A stretch of DNA of 64,000 bases from Sphingobacterium zeae (lineage in GTDB: Bacteria; Bacteroidota; Bacteroidia; Sphingobacteriales; Sphingobacteriaceae): NCBI RefSeq assembly GCF_030818895.1, contig NZ_JAUTBA010000001.1:124001-188000 (forward strand), given 5' to 3'. The stretch's first letter is position 1, and every line of letters begins with the position of its first letter. Made by a program: the position numbers and the translations under genes. The notes under the pieces were generated by a model. The model had not been told where the DNA came from, did not search any database, and saw only the letters and a list, made by a program, of their open reading frames with translations. Positions 43,583 through 53,575 of the stretch are shown in pieces.

Positions 43583-44557
43583 TTATAATGCCATATTTTT
43601 AATTTTTTTAATCTTCCAATATAAAGCTGGCATAAAAGCGATAATAAAACATGATAACCTTACTCTCGCTGAAAGATTCTTCAGCAAAAGAATAGAAGAA
43701 AGATGCTTCGTTAATAATTTTCTTGCTCTTTCATCCTCATAAGTTATTGCCAATAGTCCAATATTTAGCAACTTAGCCTGATAATTGGGATTTATAAGAT
43801 GATTATAGCCTTTTGTTTTAAAAAAAGATTCCCGTAAATCAAATATCGCTAATGTATCATTAATTCTTTGTTGTGAGATTTTTTTGGTTATACTCGCTTC
43901 CCGCTGCCTGTAAAAATAGAGTGGCTCTCGCGTATATGCTAAACGATTAGTATTGGCATACAACTCATGGATAATATATTCATCTTCATGGAGCACGCCA
44001 ACGGTGTATCTTAAATTATTCCAGACACTAATCTTATACAGCTTATTCCACGCAATTACATTTTTGGGTATCCAGCTTGGATTGTATAGATTGTTAAGCA
44101 TATATTCTCCGGTATATACATCTACTGAGTGATCGTATTTTGGTTGTTTAGTAGGTGGTACAGAAGTAAAGTTGGTGTAGTCACACATAGCGATTGAGGC
44201 GTCAGAATCTAATAAAACCTGTAAAAGGTTACAGATAAAATTCTTATCTATGACATCGTCTGAATCCACAAATGAGACATATTCGCCATTTGCGAGATCG
44301 AGTCCCTTATTTCGGGCATCTGAAAGGCCTCCATTTGTCTTATTAATTATCTTAATCCGAACATCATTCTTTGCATATGCTGCGCATATGTTGCCAGAAC
44401 CGTCAGTTGAACCATCATTAACTAAAATGATCTCCAGATTGCTATAAGTTTGATCAATTACACTTGTAAGGCATTCAGAAAGGTATGGCTCCACATTATA
44501 TACAGGAATTATAATGGAGATCAGTGGCTCCTTCAAATTACGACAAATATTTTCCAT
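43583..44557 (-). CDS. Family 2 glycosyltransferase
   Basis: The 324-aa GT-A protein has the most common capsule GT2 pattern: PLISIIIPVYNVEPYLSECL, IILVNDGSTDGSG, GGLSDARNKGLDLANGEY and DSDD at 98-101. The later ARNKG and HEDEY motifs fit enzymes that transfer hexoses in O-antigens and capsules. The last base of its stop region touches the start of the GT32 gene (1-base overlap). Sugar unknown. Confidence 0.92.
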   Translation of the reverse strand: MENICRNLKEPLISIIIPVYNVEPYLSECLTSVIDQTYSNLEIILVNDGSTDGSGNICAAYAKNDVRIKIINKTNGGLSDARNKGLDLANGEYVSFVDSDDVIDKNFICNLLQVLLDSDASIAMCDYTNFTSVPPTKQPKYDHSVDVYTGEYMLNNLYNPSWIPKNVIAWNKLYKISVWNNLRYTVGVLHEDEYIIHELYANTNRLAYTREPLYFYRQREASITKKISQQRINDTLAIFDLRESFFKTKGYNHLINPNYQAKLLNIGLLAITYEDERARKLLTKHLSSILLLKNLSARVRLSCFIIAFMPALYWKIKKIKNMAL

Positions 44558-45285
44558 CAGTTCTTCAATCTACCATAAAAGGCAACAAGCCGCTCAAAAT
44601 TCTTCTTTCCCAACAACTTAAGCAGAAATTCATTTTTGTTCCACTTGCGCTTGCTAGGCAACCAAGAACCAGTAAAATGATGGATGCAATAGGTATTGGG
44701 CGTGATATAAATCTCTTTTGTTAACCAACTCTTTGGACAAAAATAATCACTCGGATAAATAGTGCAATACCCTTCTATCTCTTGCAAAGAATTTTGGATT
44801 TTAAGCCCTTTTTCTTCCATAATTTGGGTTATTATTTCCGTATTTGGTGTTATATCTATAGTTCCATCTTTCAAATAAAAGCTTCTATGATCATAATATT
44901 TTAAAAGCTCATTCACCCATAAGCCATTTTTCTCACTACCCATTAAACCTGTAGTTAACCGATCGTTATCCTCAAATCCGGAAAATGCAACATGGTTATT
45001 AAGGAAATTATCTAACGGCTTTAATATCTCCACATCGCTGTCTAAATAAATTCCGCCAAATTCTCTCAATACATACAATCTACATACATCAGCAACGAAA
45101 GCAAATTTACGTTCTGCATACGCTTCGGCTGCGAATGGATATAAGTTAATATCAAAATTATCTTCATTCCAAAGTCGTCTTTCATATTCTGGCAAATATC
45201 TTTTCCACGATTCGATGCATTTTAATACTAAATCCGGCATCTTACCGCGACCAAACCAGCAATAGTGTATTATCTTAGGTATCAT
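44557..45285 (-). CDS. GT32-type capsular glycosyltransferase
   Basis: The 242-aa protein opens IPKIIHYCWFGRGKMPDL and has AFVADVCRLYVLREFGGIYLDSDVEIL with the DxD at 82-84, the Gly_transf_sug (GT32, OCH1-like) signature. Later YCIHHFTGSW is also usual. Related enzymes transfer mannose, galactose or galactosamine in capsules. It overlaps the flippase gene by 4 bases. Confidence 0.92.
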   Translation of the reverse strand: MIPKIIHYCWFGRGKMPDLVLKCIESWKRYLPEYERRLWNEDNFDINLYPFAAEAYAERKFAFVADVCRLYVLREFGGIYLDSDVEILKPLDNFLNNHVAFSGFEDNDRLTTGLMGSEKNGLWVNELLKYYDHRSFYLKDGTIDITPNTEIITQIMEEKGLKIQNSLQEIEGYCTIYPSDYFCPKSWLTKEIYITPNTYCIHHFTGSWLPSKRKWNKNEFLLKLLGKKNFERLVAFYGRLKN

Positions 45286-46808
45286 ATATTAAATTTTCCT
45301 TTTAATTGCAAAAATAGCCTGTTCAATACAGATTTATCAAATAAGACAAATGAACTTACAGTCAATAAGATGACAGTCAAAATTGACAGACTTAAGATCA
45401 ATCCTACCCAATCATCAATTGCTATCAATGAAAGATATTTCCACAAATAAGCAACGAGTATCAGAAGTAAAAAACTACCCAAGCCCTTTGCTATACGCAA
45501 ATAGAAATATAACTTATCTTCATTCAAACATCTAGCAGCATAAATCGGAGTAAAAGTAAGGTGGCTAAACATCCCTGTTAGAAGCGCGCCTGTTGGAATA
45601 GCATAAAGACCCAACTTAGAATATTTACACAATAAAATGACAGTGGTAACACTTAAAATAGAAATAAAAACACCCCAAAAAGAAGCAATCCTCAACTTAT
45701 TAGTGATAACAAAAACATGGTGTATAGTCTCAATCGTTCCATGTATAATAAAGGGTACCAATGTAATAACCGATAGCAAATAAAGCTGTTCGGAATTTTC
45801 ATGTGGAAGCCAGAGCTGAAAAAACTCTTTTCCAAAAACAAAGAATACAGCAATAGGAAGTAATAATACAATAAAAATCGCTTTGAAAGAAAAGTCCAAA
45901 TTAGTTTTCATTTTAATTAGATCGTTGTTCGCATATGCCCTTAATAATTCCGGGAGAAACAGCGGAACAATAATACCCAACAGCATCTGCAGCGCCATAG
46001 GCACCATTTTAGTCAACGATAGTACACCCATATCACTTGCGCCAAAAAAACGATTTGCAATTATAAGATCCAATTGGGTATTTATAACGTTGGACAGCGC
46101 TAATACAGAATTCCAAACACCAGCCCCGACCAGAGTAGAAATAGCTACCCATGAGAAATCGCCTATAGAGAAAGCGATCTCAGGCATTAACCGCTTAGTA
46201 AGTTTGTAATTTGCATACATAAAATATACTGCCGAACAAAACGATGCAATACCCAAAAAATAAATACGCGGAGTGAAAAAATAAAACAGCAAAACAATGA
46301 TTAATAATCTGATGACATTCATCACAATATTAATAAGCGCTAGTCTGTCAAAACGATTGAGCGCAAATGCGCTCACTGAGAAAATAGAAGAAGAAACATT
46401 AATGACCAAACCCAAAAAGACAAATGCGAATAATATCTTCACATCAAGTTGAATATTTAACGGGATATCCAGTATGTTTTGTGCAAAATAACAGAACAAT
46501 CCACCGGTTAATATGAAGAAAAGTGATACTAAGAAATTACCGAATAGAACAGAATTGAAATATATATTAACTTGCTTTAAATCTTTTTTTTCAAGGCTTA
46601 TCGTTATAAAACGGCTCGACATAGAATTCAACGCAGTTGTCAAAATCCCGGCATACATGATAAAATTAGTAGATAAGGGATAAAACCCGTAAGCTTCTTT
46701 CCCTAAGGTTTCAACAAGATAGGGCGTCAAAAAAAAAGTTAATCCCACCCCTGTCAAAGCACTCATGCAGTTTGACAACAAATTCACAAAAAAACGCTTC
46801 AAATCCAT
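45282..46808 (-). CDS. wzx: Oligosaccharide flippase (Wzx-like, cluster B)
   Basis: The 508-aa membrane protein has some 12-14 helices with the typical start (LLSNCMSALTGVGLTFFLTPYLVETLGKEAYGFYPL) and the MVF/RfbX fold. It translocates the lipid-linked cluster B unit. It lies directly behind wzz (10 bases). The sequence differs greatly from the cluster A flippase, as expected for another glycan. Confidence 0.9.
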   Translation of the reverse strand: MDLKRFFVNLLSNCMSALTGVGLTFFLTPYLVETLGKEAYGFYPLSTNFIMYAGILTTALNSMSSRFITISLEKKDLKQVNIYFNSVLFGNFLVSLFFILTGGLFCYFAQNILDIPLNIQLDVKILFAFVFLGLVINVSSSIFSVSAFALNRFDRLALINIVMNVIRLLIIVLLFYFFTPRIYFLGIASFCSAVYFMYANYKLTKRLMPEIAFSIGDFSWVAISTLVGAGVWNSVLALSNVINTQLDLIIANRFFGASDMGVLSLTKMVPMALQMLLGIIVPLFLPELLRAYANNDLIKMKTNLDFSFKAIFIVLLLPIAVFFVFGKEFFQLWLPHENSEQLYLLSVITLVPFIIHGTIETIHHVFVITNKLRIASFWGVFISILSVTTVILLCKYSKLGLYAIPTGALLTGMFSHLTFTPIYAARCLNEDKLYFYLRIAKGLGSFLLLILVAYLWKYLSLIAIDDWVGLILSLSILTVILLTVSSFVLFDKSVLNRLFLQLKGKFNI

Positions 46809-46818
46809 CTAAACAATA

Positions 46819-47892
46819 TTAACTAGACATTAGATCCCTAAAAGATTTAATACCTAACAAAATAATTACACAGATGAAAGATGCTAAGATCCCGCCTATA
46901 ACAAGACTTTTAAGCTTCCCTGTCTTTATAATATGAAGTGGATAAATAGGCTCATCTATAACCTGAATAAGCGGTGTTTCTTTGAGTAAAGCCATTTTGG
47001 ACATTTCTAAATTTTGCACGAGTTGTCCTAATATCGCCTTATTTGTTTCTACAGAAAATTGTGAACGCTGAGCTGGAATTAAACGCTGCGACTGCTTAGT
47101 TGGATTAAGGTTAGGAGTTACATCAACAATTACTGCTGAAGATGCAATAGCGCCATTCATCACTGCACGTACCGAATCAGCCTTTCGTTGAAGAATAACG
47201 ATATTATCTAAAGATTTCTTTGTTTTTGTTGTGATATAGAAACTATTGACCTGATCGACAATTGCCTCATTAAACTCCTTTGAAAAGACCTCGTTGGGAG
47301 ATATGACATCAACCTTGATAATTGAAGACTTTTTGTCAAGATGACCAACTTCTAGATTACTTTTATTTATATTTTGTACAGTCTGTTGAAGAATACTATC
47401 TCTAAGACGTGCCTGCTGAGAATTTGAATTTTTCAGGAAGTCAATATTCAATAATTCTGGATTAGATTTTTCCCACTTATTCCGTTCATTTGTTAATGAT
47501 AAAAAACGGTCTAAAAGTAACAATGAGCTGTCGCTAGGAGATCGCTGAAGAAGCGCCAACTCAATCATTTTCCGTGATTTATACAATTCAAACAGATTAT
47601 CACCTTGAAAAATTCCACCTCCAGATGGGCCTAGATCCACACCCGCGAGCGCAGCAAGTCCTGCCATTTGGCCTAACCCACCGCCATTACTTTCACCTGA
47701 CTCCAAAACAAATGTTGTTGTAGATTTGTAAGTTGGATGTTGCAATTTTGCATACAAGTAACCTATACCCCCACCTAAAATTCCAACGATAAATATAATG
47801 TACCATTTTAAAAGTAAATAGCTAAACAATTTTCCCAATTTCAAGAAAATCTCCTTTAAGCTAATCTGTTCCGTAATCTTTCTCTCACTCAT
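46819..47892 (-). CDS. Wzz-type chain-length determinant without kinase domain
   Basis: The 357-aa protein has a Wzz domain: membrane helix at about 32-50, GVDLGPSGGGIFQGDNLFELYKSRKMI, a periplasmic coiled coil and a second helix near 333-352 preceded by PLIQVIDEPIYPL. It has no cytoplasmic kinase, so cluster B uses an unphosphorylated co-polymerase, whereas clusters A and C have Wzc autokinases. It follows the SLBB export gene by one base. Confidence 0.92.
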   Translation of the reverse strand: MSERKITEQISLKEIFLKLGKLFSYLLLKWYIIFIVGILGGGIGYLYAKLQHPTYKSTTTFVLESGESNGGGLGQMAGLAALAGVDLGPSGGGIFQGDNLFELYKSRKMIELALLQRSPSDSSLLLLDRFLSLTNERNKWEKSNPELLNIDFLKNSNSQQARLRDSILQQTVQNINKSNLEVGHLDKKSSIIKVDVISPNEVFSKEFNEAIVDQVNSFYITTKTKKSLDNIVILQRKADSVRAVMNGAIASSAVIVDVTPNLNPTKQSQRLIPAQRSQFSVETNKAILGQLVQNLEMSKMALLKETPLIQVIDEPIYPLHIIKTGKLKSLVIGGILASFICVIILLGIKSFRDLMSS

Positions 47893-47893
47893 A

Positions 47894-50422
47894 CTACCTC
47901 AATAAACTAACGATAATAGCCGCCAAAGAAGCAATACCAGTTCCTAACCCTACCCAGCCCTGCGCACTCATGCGTTCTCGAGGTGCCCGCTTAGGAACAA
48001 TAATTTCTGCCCCCGGTTTAACTTCGGGGTAGCCGCCATCTTTACCTTTTACGGCACCATTCGCATACTGAACAAATACTCTTTTCTTCAAAGCATTGTC
48101 GGTAAAGCCTCCAGCTTGATTCACATAGTATTTTAAGTTCTTGCCTTTAACATAGACCACATTGTTTGGATTCAAGACCTCACCAACAACCTTCACTGTT
48201 TCTAATTCCTTGGGTACGCTAATAATATCGCCATCTAAAACCAAGAGATCACCTTTTTCATAAGGTTTTTCTAATATTTTATTCAACTCAATACCCACCA
48301 GATCACTCGTTTCAATGTCCGATGCTGACGTCCCTTGTTGTGATACTTTTGCTAAAGCGCTACTTTTTGCTTGAGTACCATCATAGTTTCTTCCTACACC
48401 CTGATCTAGGCTCGTATCTTTTTGATTGCTTTCTTCACCCAGCCTATCCTTTTCCAGTTCTTTCTTCAATCGCTCCTGCTCCTTTTTTTCAGCGGCCTGT
48501 AATTTAGAAATACCGGTGCGTTTTAATGAAGCACCTTCGGTATAAGCATAAGTAGTCAAGCCACCTGCACGCTTGATAATATCTGAAATGCGTTCATCCT
48601 CACGCGAAATCGTGTAGTAGCCTGGATATAATACTTCCCCCTCAATCTTAACCTGACGTTGGGTCCGGAAACCCGCATCACCCAAAACGGAGATAACATC
48701 GTAAGGTTGCAGTGTCATATTTGGATCGGTAAGCACACCCTCTTTAATGTCCACCAAGATAGTATTCGATGAGCGGTGATCGGTTACGTCCAGATTTTTG
48801 ATGCGTCGGGCGATTTCTACCCTAGCATTCTTAGCACCCTCGGTCAAGCCGCCTGCTTTCTGAATAAGATCGCCCAGTGTTGCATTGCTGGCAAAAGGGA
48901 AATCACCCGGAAAGCGAACCTCGCCCTGAACAGTAAATTTGTATTCGTCTCTTAGATCAAAGATCGATGAAATCTCAATCTTATCTTCCCGCTTTAATGG
49001 AATATCGGCTGCAGTTCCTGCAAGGACATCGCGTACATTGAAATTGATCAATTCGGAGGTATTGTCTGCTTTAAGACGATTAATAATACCGCGTTCCAAG
49101 AAAGCATCTTCACGCACGCCATCGGCCATCTCCAGCACTTGCTTTAATGTCATGCCTGGCTCTAAACCAAATATGCCTGGACGAAATACTGCCCCTAACA
49201 CGCTAATACGATTGGCAAAACGATCCAAAATAGGTTCTACAATATATTGATCGCCACTTTTGGGTGTGTAATTGGCAAATTGGTCGGCGTAGATATCTTG
49301 TACACTCCGCTCGCGGCCTGTGGTCTGCAACACTTTAACCTTGGCACTATAGGCATTTTCGGTAAAATCCCCCGCATAACGCAAGATATCGGAAAGGGAT
49401 TCTCCGGGTACGGTCTCAAAAATGGCGGGGCGCTTAACTTCGCCTTCAAATTGTACTCTGGCACCGTAAACGGGGATATGAATAATATCTTGATCTTGTA
49501 GACGGATGTTTCCTTGTTGAATACCATTGGCTAAAAAATCGTACACATCAATCGTACTGATCACTCGATTGCCGCGGATCACCTGGATCTTGCGGTAGGT
49601 ACCATTTTTATTGGGACCACCTGCGGCATACAGTGCATTAAACACGGTTGCTAACGAAGGCAAACTGTAGGTGCCCGGTTTTGTAGCTGCCCCCGTTAAC
49701 GTTACACGAATGGTACGGATGTTACCAATATTAACGCTCACCTGCGTACGTCCTGAACGTATTGCCGGGTAAGTACCGCTTAAGCGTTGTTCAATTTTAC
49801 TTTTTGCTGCAGCAATGGATAAACCAGCCACATTGATTTGCCCGACATATTCTACTTTAATGGTTCCATCGGGACTTACGGGAAGCTTGTAGGAGGCTTC
49901 GTTATCGCCTGTGATATCTAATAGGATCTCATCGTCGGGACCAATAATGTACGAGCTAGGTGTAGCCATACGGAGATTGGGCTCAAAAGTGATGGCGTTA
50001 TTCTTGAAAAGGTCTGAGCCAAAAATCTTGAGCTTACCCTCTTCATTATCCGTCGAATCCCTTCTATTCGTCTGATTATTTTGCAAAGAATCTACATTGG
50101 AGTAACCATCCACCTGGCGGCCATTGCTGCGCGTATTGCGCGACTGGCTGGAAGAACCTTGTGACGTATTTGGCTGCTGCTTTTTACGTTTGATATCCGC
50201 CAGACGCTCTTTTAATTTTTGGACTTCGACAGCTGAAACGCCCTGTGCACGCGCAAAGCCATCTAACTGACTTTCGTCATACCCCATTAAAGCGGCCTGT
50301 TTGACATACTGTTCAATCTGTGCGTCACTAAGATTGTCTACTTTTATATTGGCAGGATTGGTCTGTGCGTGTACTGTACCCACAAATCCTGCTATGCATA
50401 ACCATAATATTATTCTTTTCAT
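47894..50422 (-). CDS. Long SLBB polysaccharide export protein (Wza-like, cluster B)
   Basis: The 842-aa protein has a signal peptide (residues 1-19, ending TVHAQ), a helical Gln-rich linker (to about 125), a Poly_export domain (YIIGPDDEILLDITGDN near 155) and about five SLBB repeats (VTLTGAATKPGTY, VQFEGEVKRPAIFE, ISVLGAVFRPGIF, FTVQGEVRFPGDFP, VKIEGEVLYPGYY), with a C-terminal membrane segment (GLGTGIASLAAIIVSLL). Unlike the short Wza proteins of clusters A and C it has no lipobox. Long multi-SLBB exporters are common in Bacteroidota and span more of the periplasm. It heads cluster B. Confidence 0.92.
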   Translation of the reverse strand: MKRIILWLCIAGFVGTVHAQTNPANIKVDNLSDAQIEQYVKQAALMGYDESQLDGFARAQGVSAVEVQKLKERLADIKRKKQQPNTSQGSSSQSRNTRSNGRQVDGYSNVDSLQNNQTNRRDSTDNEEGKLKIFGSDLFKNNAITFEPNLRMATPSSYIIGPDDEILLDITGDNEASYKLPVSPDGTIKVEYVGQINVAGLSIAAAKSKIEQRLSGTYPAIRSGRTQVSVNIGNIRTIRVTLTGAATKPGTYSLPSLATVFNALYAAGGPNKNGTYRKIQVIRGNRVISTIDVYDFLANGIQQGNIRLQDQDIIHIPVYGARVQFEGEVKRPAIFETVPGESLSDILRYAGDFTENAYSAKVKVLQTTGRERSVQDIYADQFANYTPKSGDQYIVEPILDRFANRISVLGAVFRPGIFGLEPGMTLKQVLEMADGVREDAFLERGIINRLKADNTSELINFNVRDVLAGTAADIPLKREDKIEISSIFDLRDEYKFTVQGEVRFPGDFPFASNATLGDLIQKAGGLTEGAKNARVEIARRIKNLDVTDHRSSNTILVDIKEGVLTDPNMTLQPYDVISVLGDAGFRTQRQVKIEGEVLYPGYYTISREDERISDIIKRAGGLTTYAYTEGASLKRTGISKLQAAEKKEQERLKKELEKDRLGEESNQKDTSLDQGVGRNYDGTQAKSSALAKVSQQGTSASDIETSDLVGIELNKILEKPYEKGDLLVLDGDIISVPKELETVKVVGEVLNPNNVVYVKGKNLKYYVNQAGGFTDNALKKRVFVQYANGAVKGKDGGYPEVKPGAEIIVPKRAPRERMSAQGWVGLGTGIASLAAIIVSLLR

Positions 50423-50424
50423 CT

Positions 50425-50436
50425 ATACCGCGGTAT
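50425..50436. promoter_or_regulatory. 12-bp perfect palindrome just before the SLBB start codon
   Basis: ATACCGCGGTAT ends three bases before the start codon of the cluster B export gene. In the transcript it could form a small hairpin over the ribosome-binding region, or it could bind a dimeric regulator. Nothing comparable was seen before the other export genes. Confidence 0.4.
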
Positions 50437-50442
50437 TTGCCG

Positions 50443-50450
50443 CAAAATTA
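50443..50450 (-). promoter_or_regulatory. Probable -7 element of the cluster B promoter
   Basis: TAATTTTG on the minus strand fits TAnnTTTG, 20 bases upstream of the SLBB start codon. The -33 element is not clear. It is the only good candidate before the first cluster B gene; the long gap upstream (about 265 bases) supports a promoter here. Confidence 0.45.
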
Positions 50451-50643
50451 GTAAAACTATTTAATTAAATGATTGAAACATTTTCTGAATCGGCGTATGG
50501 TCCTAATTTGGCACTAAATACCATTTGCTACAGCCTATTGTAACGAACGTAAAAACAAGTAAAGTTGCTACACAATAGGGTAGCTGGGCAATCATCATAT
50601 TACTTTTTTTATTTAACGAAATAGTTAATCCGTTAAGAAGGCT

Positions 50644-50651
50644 TATATTTG
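50644..50651 (+). promoter_or_regulatory. Probable -7 element of the lipoprotein-peptidase operon
   Basis: TATATTTG lies 36 bases before the first possible start of the thioredoxin-like gene and 57 before the preferred one. A TTA about 18 bases upstream may act as -33. It is divergent from the cluster B promoter. Confidence 0.5.
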
Positions 50652-50708
50652 CTTATTCGGCTATTTACGAGGTCAATAGACTGATAAATGATAATGAATA
50701 ACTTCAAA

Positions 50709-51611
50709 ATGAAAAATGTTTCGACAGCACTCTTCCTAGCGATTAGCGCACTCCTATTATCCTGGTCCTGTACGGGTACGAAGAAGGAAAACAAGGAATC
50801 GCCCCCCCAAAACACCTTATCAAGCAGTGTGTCGGATAGCGCCTTATTTCATTTTTGGGATCAATTTGATATGCAGGATACGGCTCTGGTCAAGAATCCG
50901 GAAAAAGGGGAACAGCAATTAGCCGATTTTCTGGGGCTCTTAACAAAGACACCTGACTCCGCCACAAGGGATAAGGCGGCAGCAATCATGCTCGACAAAG
51001 CCAAAGTAAACCGCACGAGTTTTGACTATTTCATCAAACAATACGAACACTATTTGTATGATGGCAATTCGCCCATGCGCAACGATATCGCCTATGAGTC
51101 GGTATTGCGCTACCTGATCAATACAGCTGTACTCACTGATCTGGAAAAAGAGGGCTACCGCCCAACCTATAAGCTGGTACGCCAGAATAGGGTGAATCAG
51201 ACAGCAACCGACTTCAGCTTTGAACTACCCAACGGACAGAAGCAAAAGTTGTCGGAGACGGATGCCAAATTTATGCTGTTAATGTTCTACGATCCGGACT
51301 GTTCGCATTGTAAGGAAACCATCCACCAGCTTCGCGACAACCCGCAGCTCGTCCAGCTGTTTACACAGCTGCAGATACAGATCGTGGCAATAGACCCATG
51401 GGGCGACCGCAGCAAATGGAAGCAGTACCAATCGGAGTTGTCGTATCAATGGATCAATGGATTGGATACTGATCGCCAGATTTTGTCGGCCAACCTATAT
51501 GACCTTAAAGCATCGCCAACGATCTATCTTTTGGATGAGCACAAAAAAGTGTTGTTAAAAGATACGTATTTGGAAAACGTGATACAGTATTTTGCCAATG
51601 CCCATAAATAA
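50709..51611 (+). CDS. Thioredoxin-like lipoprotein (DUF5106/TlpA type)
   Basis: The 300-aa protein (ATG at 50709; 50688 and 50694 are alternatives) starts with a lipoprotein-like signal (VSTALFLAISALLLSWSC). A helical domain of about 150 residues, DUF5106-like, is followed by a thioredoxin fold with YDPDCSHCKE (CxxC) and the cis-Pro loop ASPTIYLLD. It should sit in the outer-membrane or periplasmic space and act on thiols. Its stop overlaps the start of the peptidase gene by one base, so the two are co-translated. It may keep cysteines of the exported product or of the export machinery in the needed state; this is inference. Confidence 0.82.
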   Translation: MKNVSTALFLAISALLLSWSCTGTKKENKESPPQNTLSSSVSDSALFHFWDQFDMQDTALVKNPEKGEQQLADFLGLLTKTPDSATRDKAAAIMLDKAKVNRTSFDYFIKQYEHYLYDGNSPMRNDIAYESVLRYLINTAVLTDLEKEGYRPTYKLVRQNRVNQTATDFSFELPNGQKQKLSETDAKFMLLMFYDPDCSHCKETIHQLRDNPQLVQLFTQLQIQIVAIDPWGDRSKWKQYQSELSYQWINGLDTDRQILSANLYDLKASPTIYLLDEHKKVLLKDTYLENVIQYFANAHK

Positions 51612-52084
51612 TGCAAGACCAAACGGGAAAAAATAAACCAAAGATTGTCTCCAACGCAGCCTATTTTGCTGAAGTGCAGCGTATGCTGCAGGAAGGCAAA
51701 GAAGTCCGCATACGCATTAAGGGACAAAGTATGCGTCCATTTATACAGGATGGAGATACGGTCATGCTACGGGCCTACCAAGGGCAACCGCTCCCACTTG
51801 GCAGTAATATACTCGCCAAAGACAAGGGAAAATTTGTGTTTCACCGCTTGGTAGGGAAGAAAAAGGATCAATATGTATTGGCGGGCGATGGCAATCTCGT
51901 CCTGCACGAGCACATAACGGAAAAAGACATCATTGCGGTTGCTTATATGCATTACCCACAAGATAAAGAAGCAGCAATAGCAATCCACCAGCCCTGGCCA
52001 AGACTGCGGGGCTTGGGCTGGTACCACATCCGTTTGCTCCGGCGTATACTCACAAAATTTAAATCGCTCACTCCAAAGAATTAA
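51611..52084 (+). CDS. S24/S26-type serine peptidase, signal-peptidase-like
   Basis: The 157-aa protein has the S26 signature VRIRIKGQSMRPFIQDGDTV with nucleophile Ser40, VFHRLVGK with His78 in place of the bacterial Lys, and AGDGN with Asp93. This Ser-His arrangement is like the archaeal/ER signal peptidases rather than LepB. There is no N-terminal membrane helix; a basic amphipathic C-terminus (YHIRLLRRILTKF) could attach it to the membrane. It may cleave the leader of a peptide exported by the ABC protein encoded downstream. No substrate is visible in the window. Confidence 0.85.
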   Translation: MQDQTGKNKPKIVSNAAYFAEVQRMLQEGKEVRIRIKGQSMRPFIQDGDTVMLRAYQGQPLPLGSNILAKDKGKFVFHRLVGKKKDQYVLAGDGNLVLHEHITEKDIIAVAYMHYPQDKEAAIAIHQPWPRLRGLGWYHIRLLRRILTKFKSLTPKN

Positions 52085-52597
52085 GCTTAAATTTATTGTA
52101 CGCCAAGCAATTCCACGAATAAAACAATTTTAGTAAAACTTTTACGCTTTTTAAGTGTTCTCAATCAATTATATTTCCGAATAAAACATAAAATACAGAA
52201 GTTGCCAATAGCACATCAACCACTGGAAACAAAACAGACTGATATCCACAGGATTACAAAAAATTCGAAAAGTAGTGTAGCATTTTGGATAGATTTAACG
52301 TTGAGTAAATAATTATAAATTATTAAATGTATATTTGCATCGATTATACTAACTATAATTATGAGGGAAGAAATTTAGTTAACAAATGTTACGTACCATA
52401 ATATGCAATGTGTTAATCTATTATCTCTACTCTATATTGGTTCTAGATTGTTAAATAATCTTAAGCCATAACGACAAATTGTTTATCGGGAAGTGTAAGA
52501 AAAGAATTTTCAAAAAGTCATATCAAGTTTAGCATGGTGTTTTTTCATTTAGCGGTAATTAGCATTTAGCAGCATAATGAATAAGGGGTTGAATAGC
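52085..52597 (+). other. Long AT-rich intergenic region
   Basis: About 510 bases without a convincing gene separate the peptidase from the disrupted reductase. A TATATTTG at 52330-52337 fits a -7 element. Near the 3' end the ten-base unit CATTTAGC(G/A)G occurs twice, at 52546-52555 and 52563-52572. I looked for a short peptide gene that could be the substrate of the peptidase/PqqD set and saw none with a good start. Confidence 0.4.
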
Positions 52598-53510
52598 ATG
52601 AAAGTATTAGTTTTAGGAGGAAGTAGCGGCTTCTTAGGAAGTCATTTAAAGAAGAAACTCAAGGATCCAATTCAATGTGAATTTGTGTCCATGAGAGATT
52701 TAAGTTGGTCAAAGGAGAACTTTCCAACCGACTGCATCATCAATTTAGTAGGCAAAGCGCACGATTTTACAGGAAAGGCAACGGAAGAGGATTTCTTCTT
52801 TGCAAACTTTGAGCTGGCAAAAAAAGCATTTAGTATATTTATTTCCTCCCAGGCGAAGTTATTTATACATATCAGCTCCCTCGCCGCCATTGAAGAGGTA
52901 GAATCGGCCAAATCCCTCTCGGAAAATGCGAACTACAACTCCGTATCACCTTACGGTAGATCTAAACAAGCTGCTGAGGAATGGCTGTTGAGCCAAAAAA
53001 TTACCTGCAGACAAGAAATTGATTATCTTGCGTCCGCCCATGGTGCATGGCGCAGGCGATAAAGGTAATTTAAAACAGCTATTTTCAATTGTCAGTAAAG
53101 GAATTCCTTATCCCCTCGTTCGATTTAAAAATAAACGCTCTTTTCTGTCAGTTGATAATTTCTGCTTCTTTGTCGAACAGATTGTTTTACAGCATGCAAA
53201 GATCAATTCGGGAATCTATCACCTGTCCGACGATGAAACCTTATCGTCAAATGAAATCGTAAACATCATGAAACAGGAAACAGGTTTAAAAATCCCTTGT
53301 TTCCCCCTACCGAAAAGTATAATTTCATTTCTATCAAAAATTGGCGACCGCAGTAGCGTATTTCCATTGAATACCTGGCGGCTAAAAAAACTAACCAGTA
53401 ATCTGGTGGTTTCCAATAAAAAAATAAAAGTGGAACTGGCAATCGAACGGCTACCAAAAACAGCAAAGGAAGGTCTTCGAGAGACCATCAGGGCATTGAA
53501 GCAAAAGTAA
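52598..53510 (+). pseudogene. WbpV-like NAD-dependent epimerase/reductase, frameshifted
   Basis: Two overlapping frames (52598-53062 and 53019-53510) together give one SDR of about 300 aa related to 18344-19249. The first has VLVLGGSSGFLGSHL, LVGKAHDFTG and SPYGRSK (YxxxK); the second has IILRPPMVHGAGDKGNL, NKRSFLSVDN and HLSDDETLSSNEIV. Removing one A from the run of six at 52995-53000 joins them as SQKLPADKKLIILRPPM, matching the paralogue. So an extra A has broken the gene, or there is a sequencing error. If real the enzyme is lost, and the copy in cluster A must serve. Confidence 0.85.
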
Positions 53511-53575
53511 ATTGAAGCATGATTAAATCGTGTGTCAAGGCAACCCACACATCACAGCAAATCACTGAAAAAAAT

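Noticed and set aside
52546..52572. Two copies of CATTTAGC(G/A)G before the disrupted reductase
   Set aside because: Too short and only two copies; noted in the intergenic entry but not taken as an operator.
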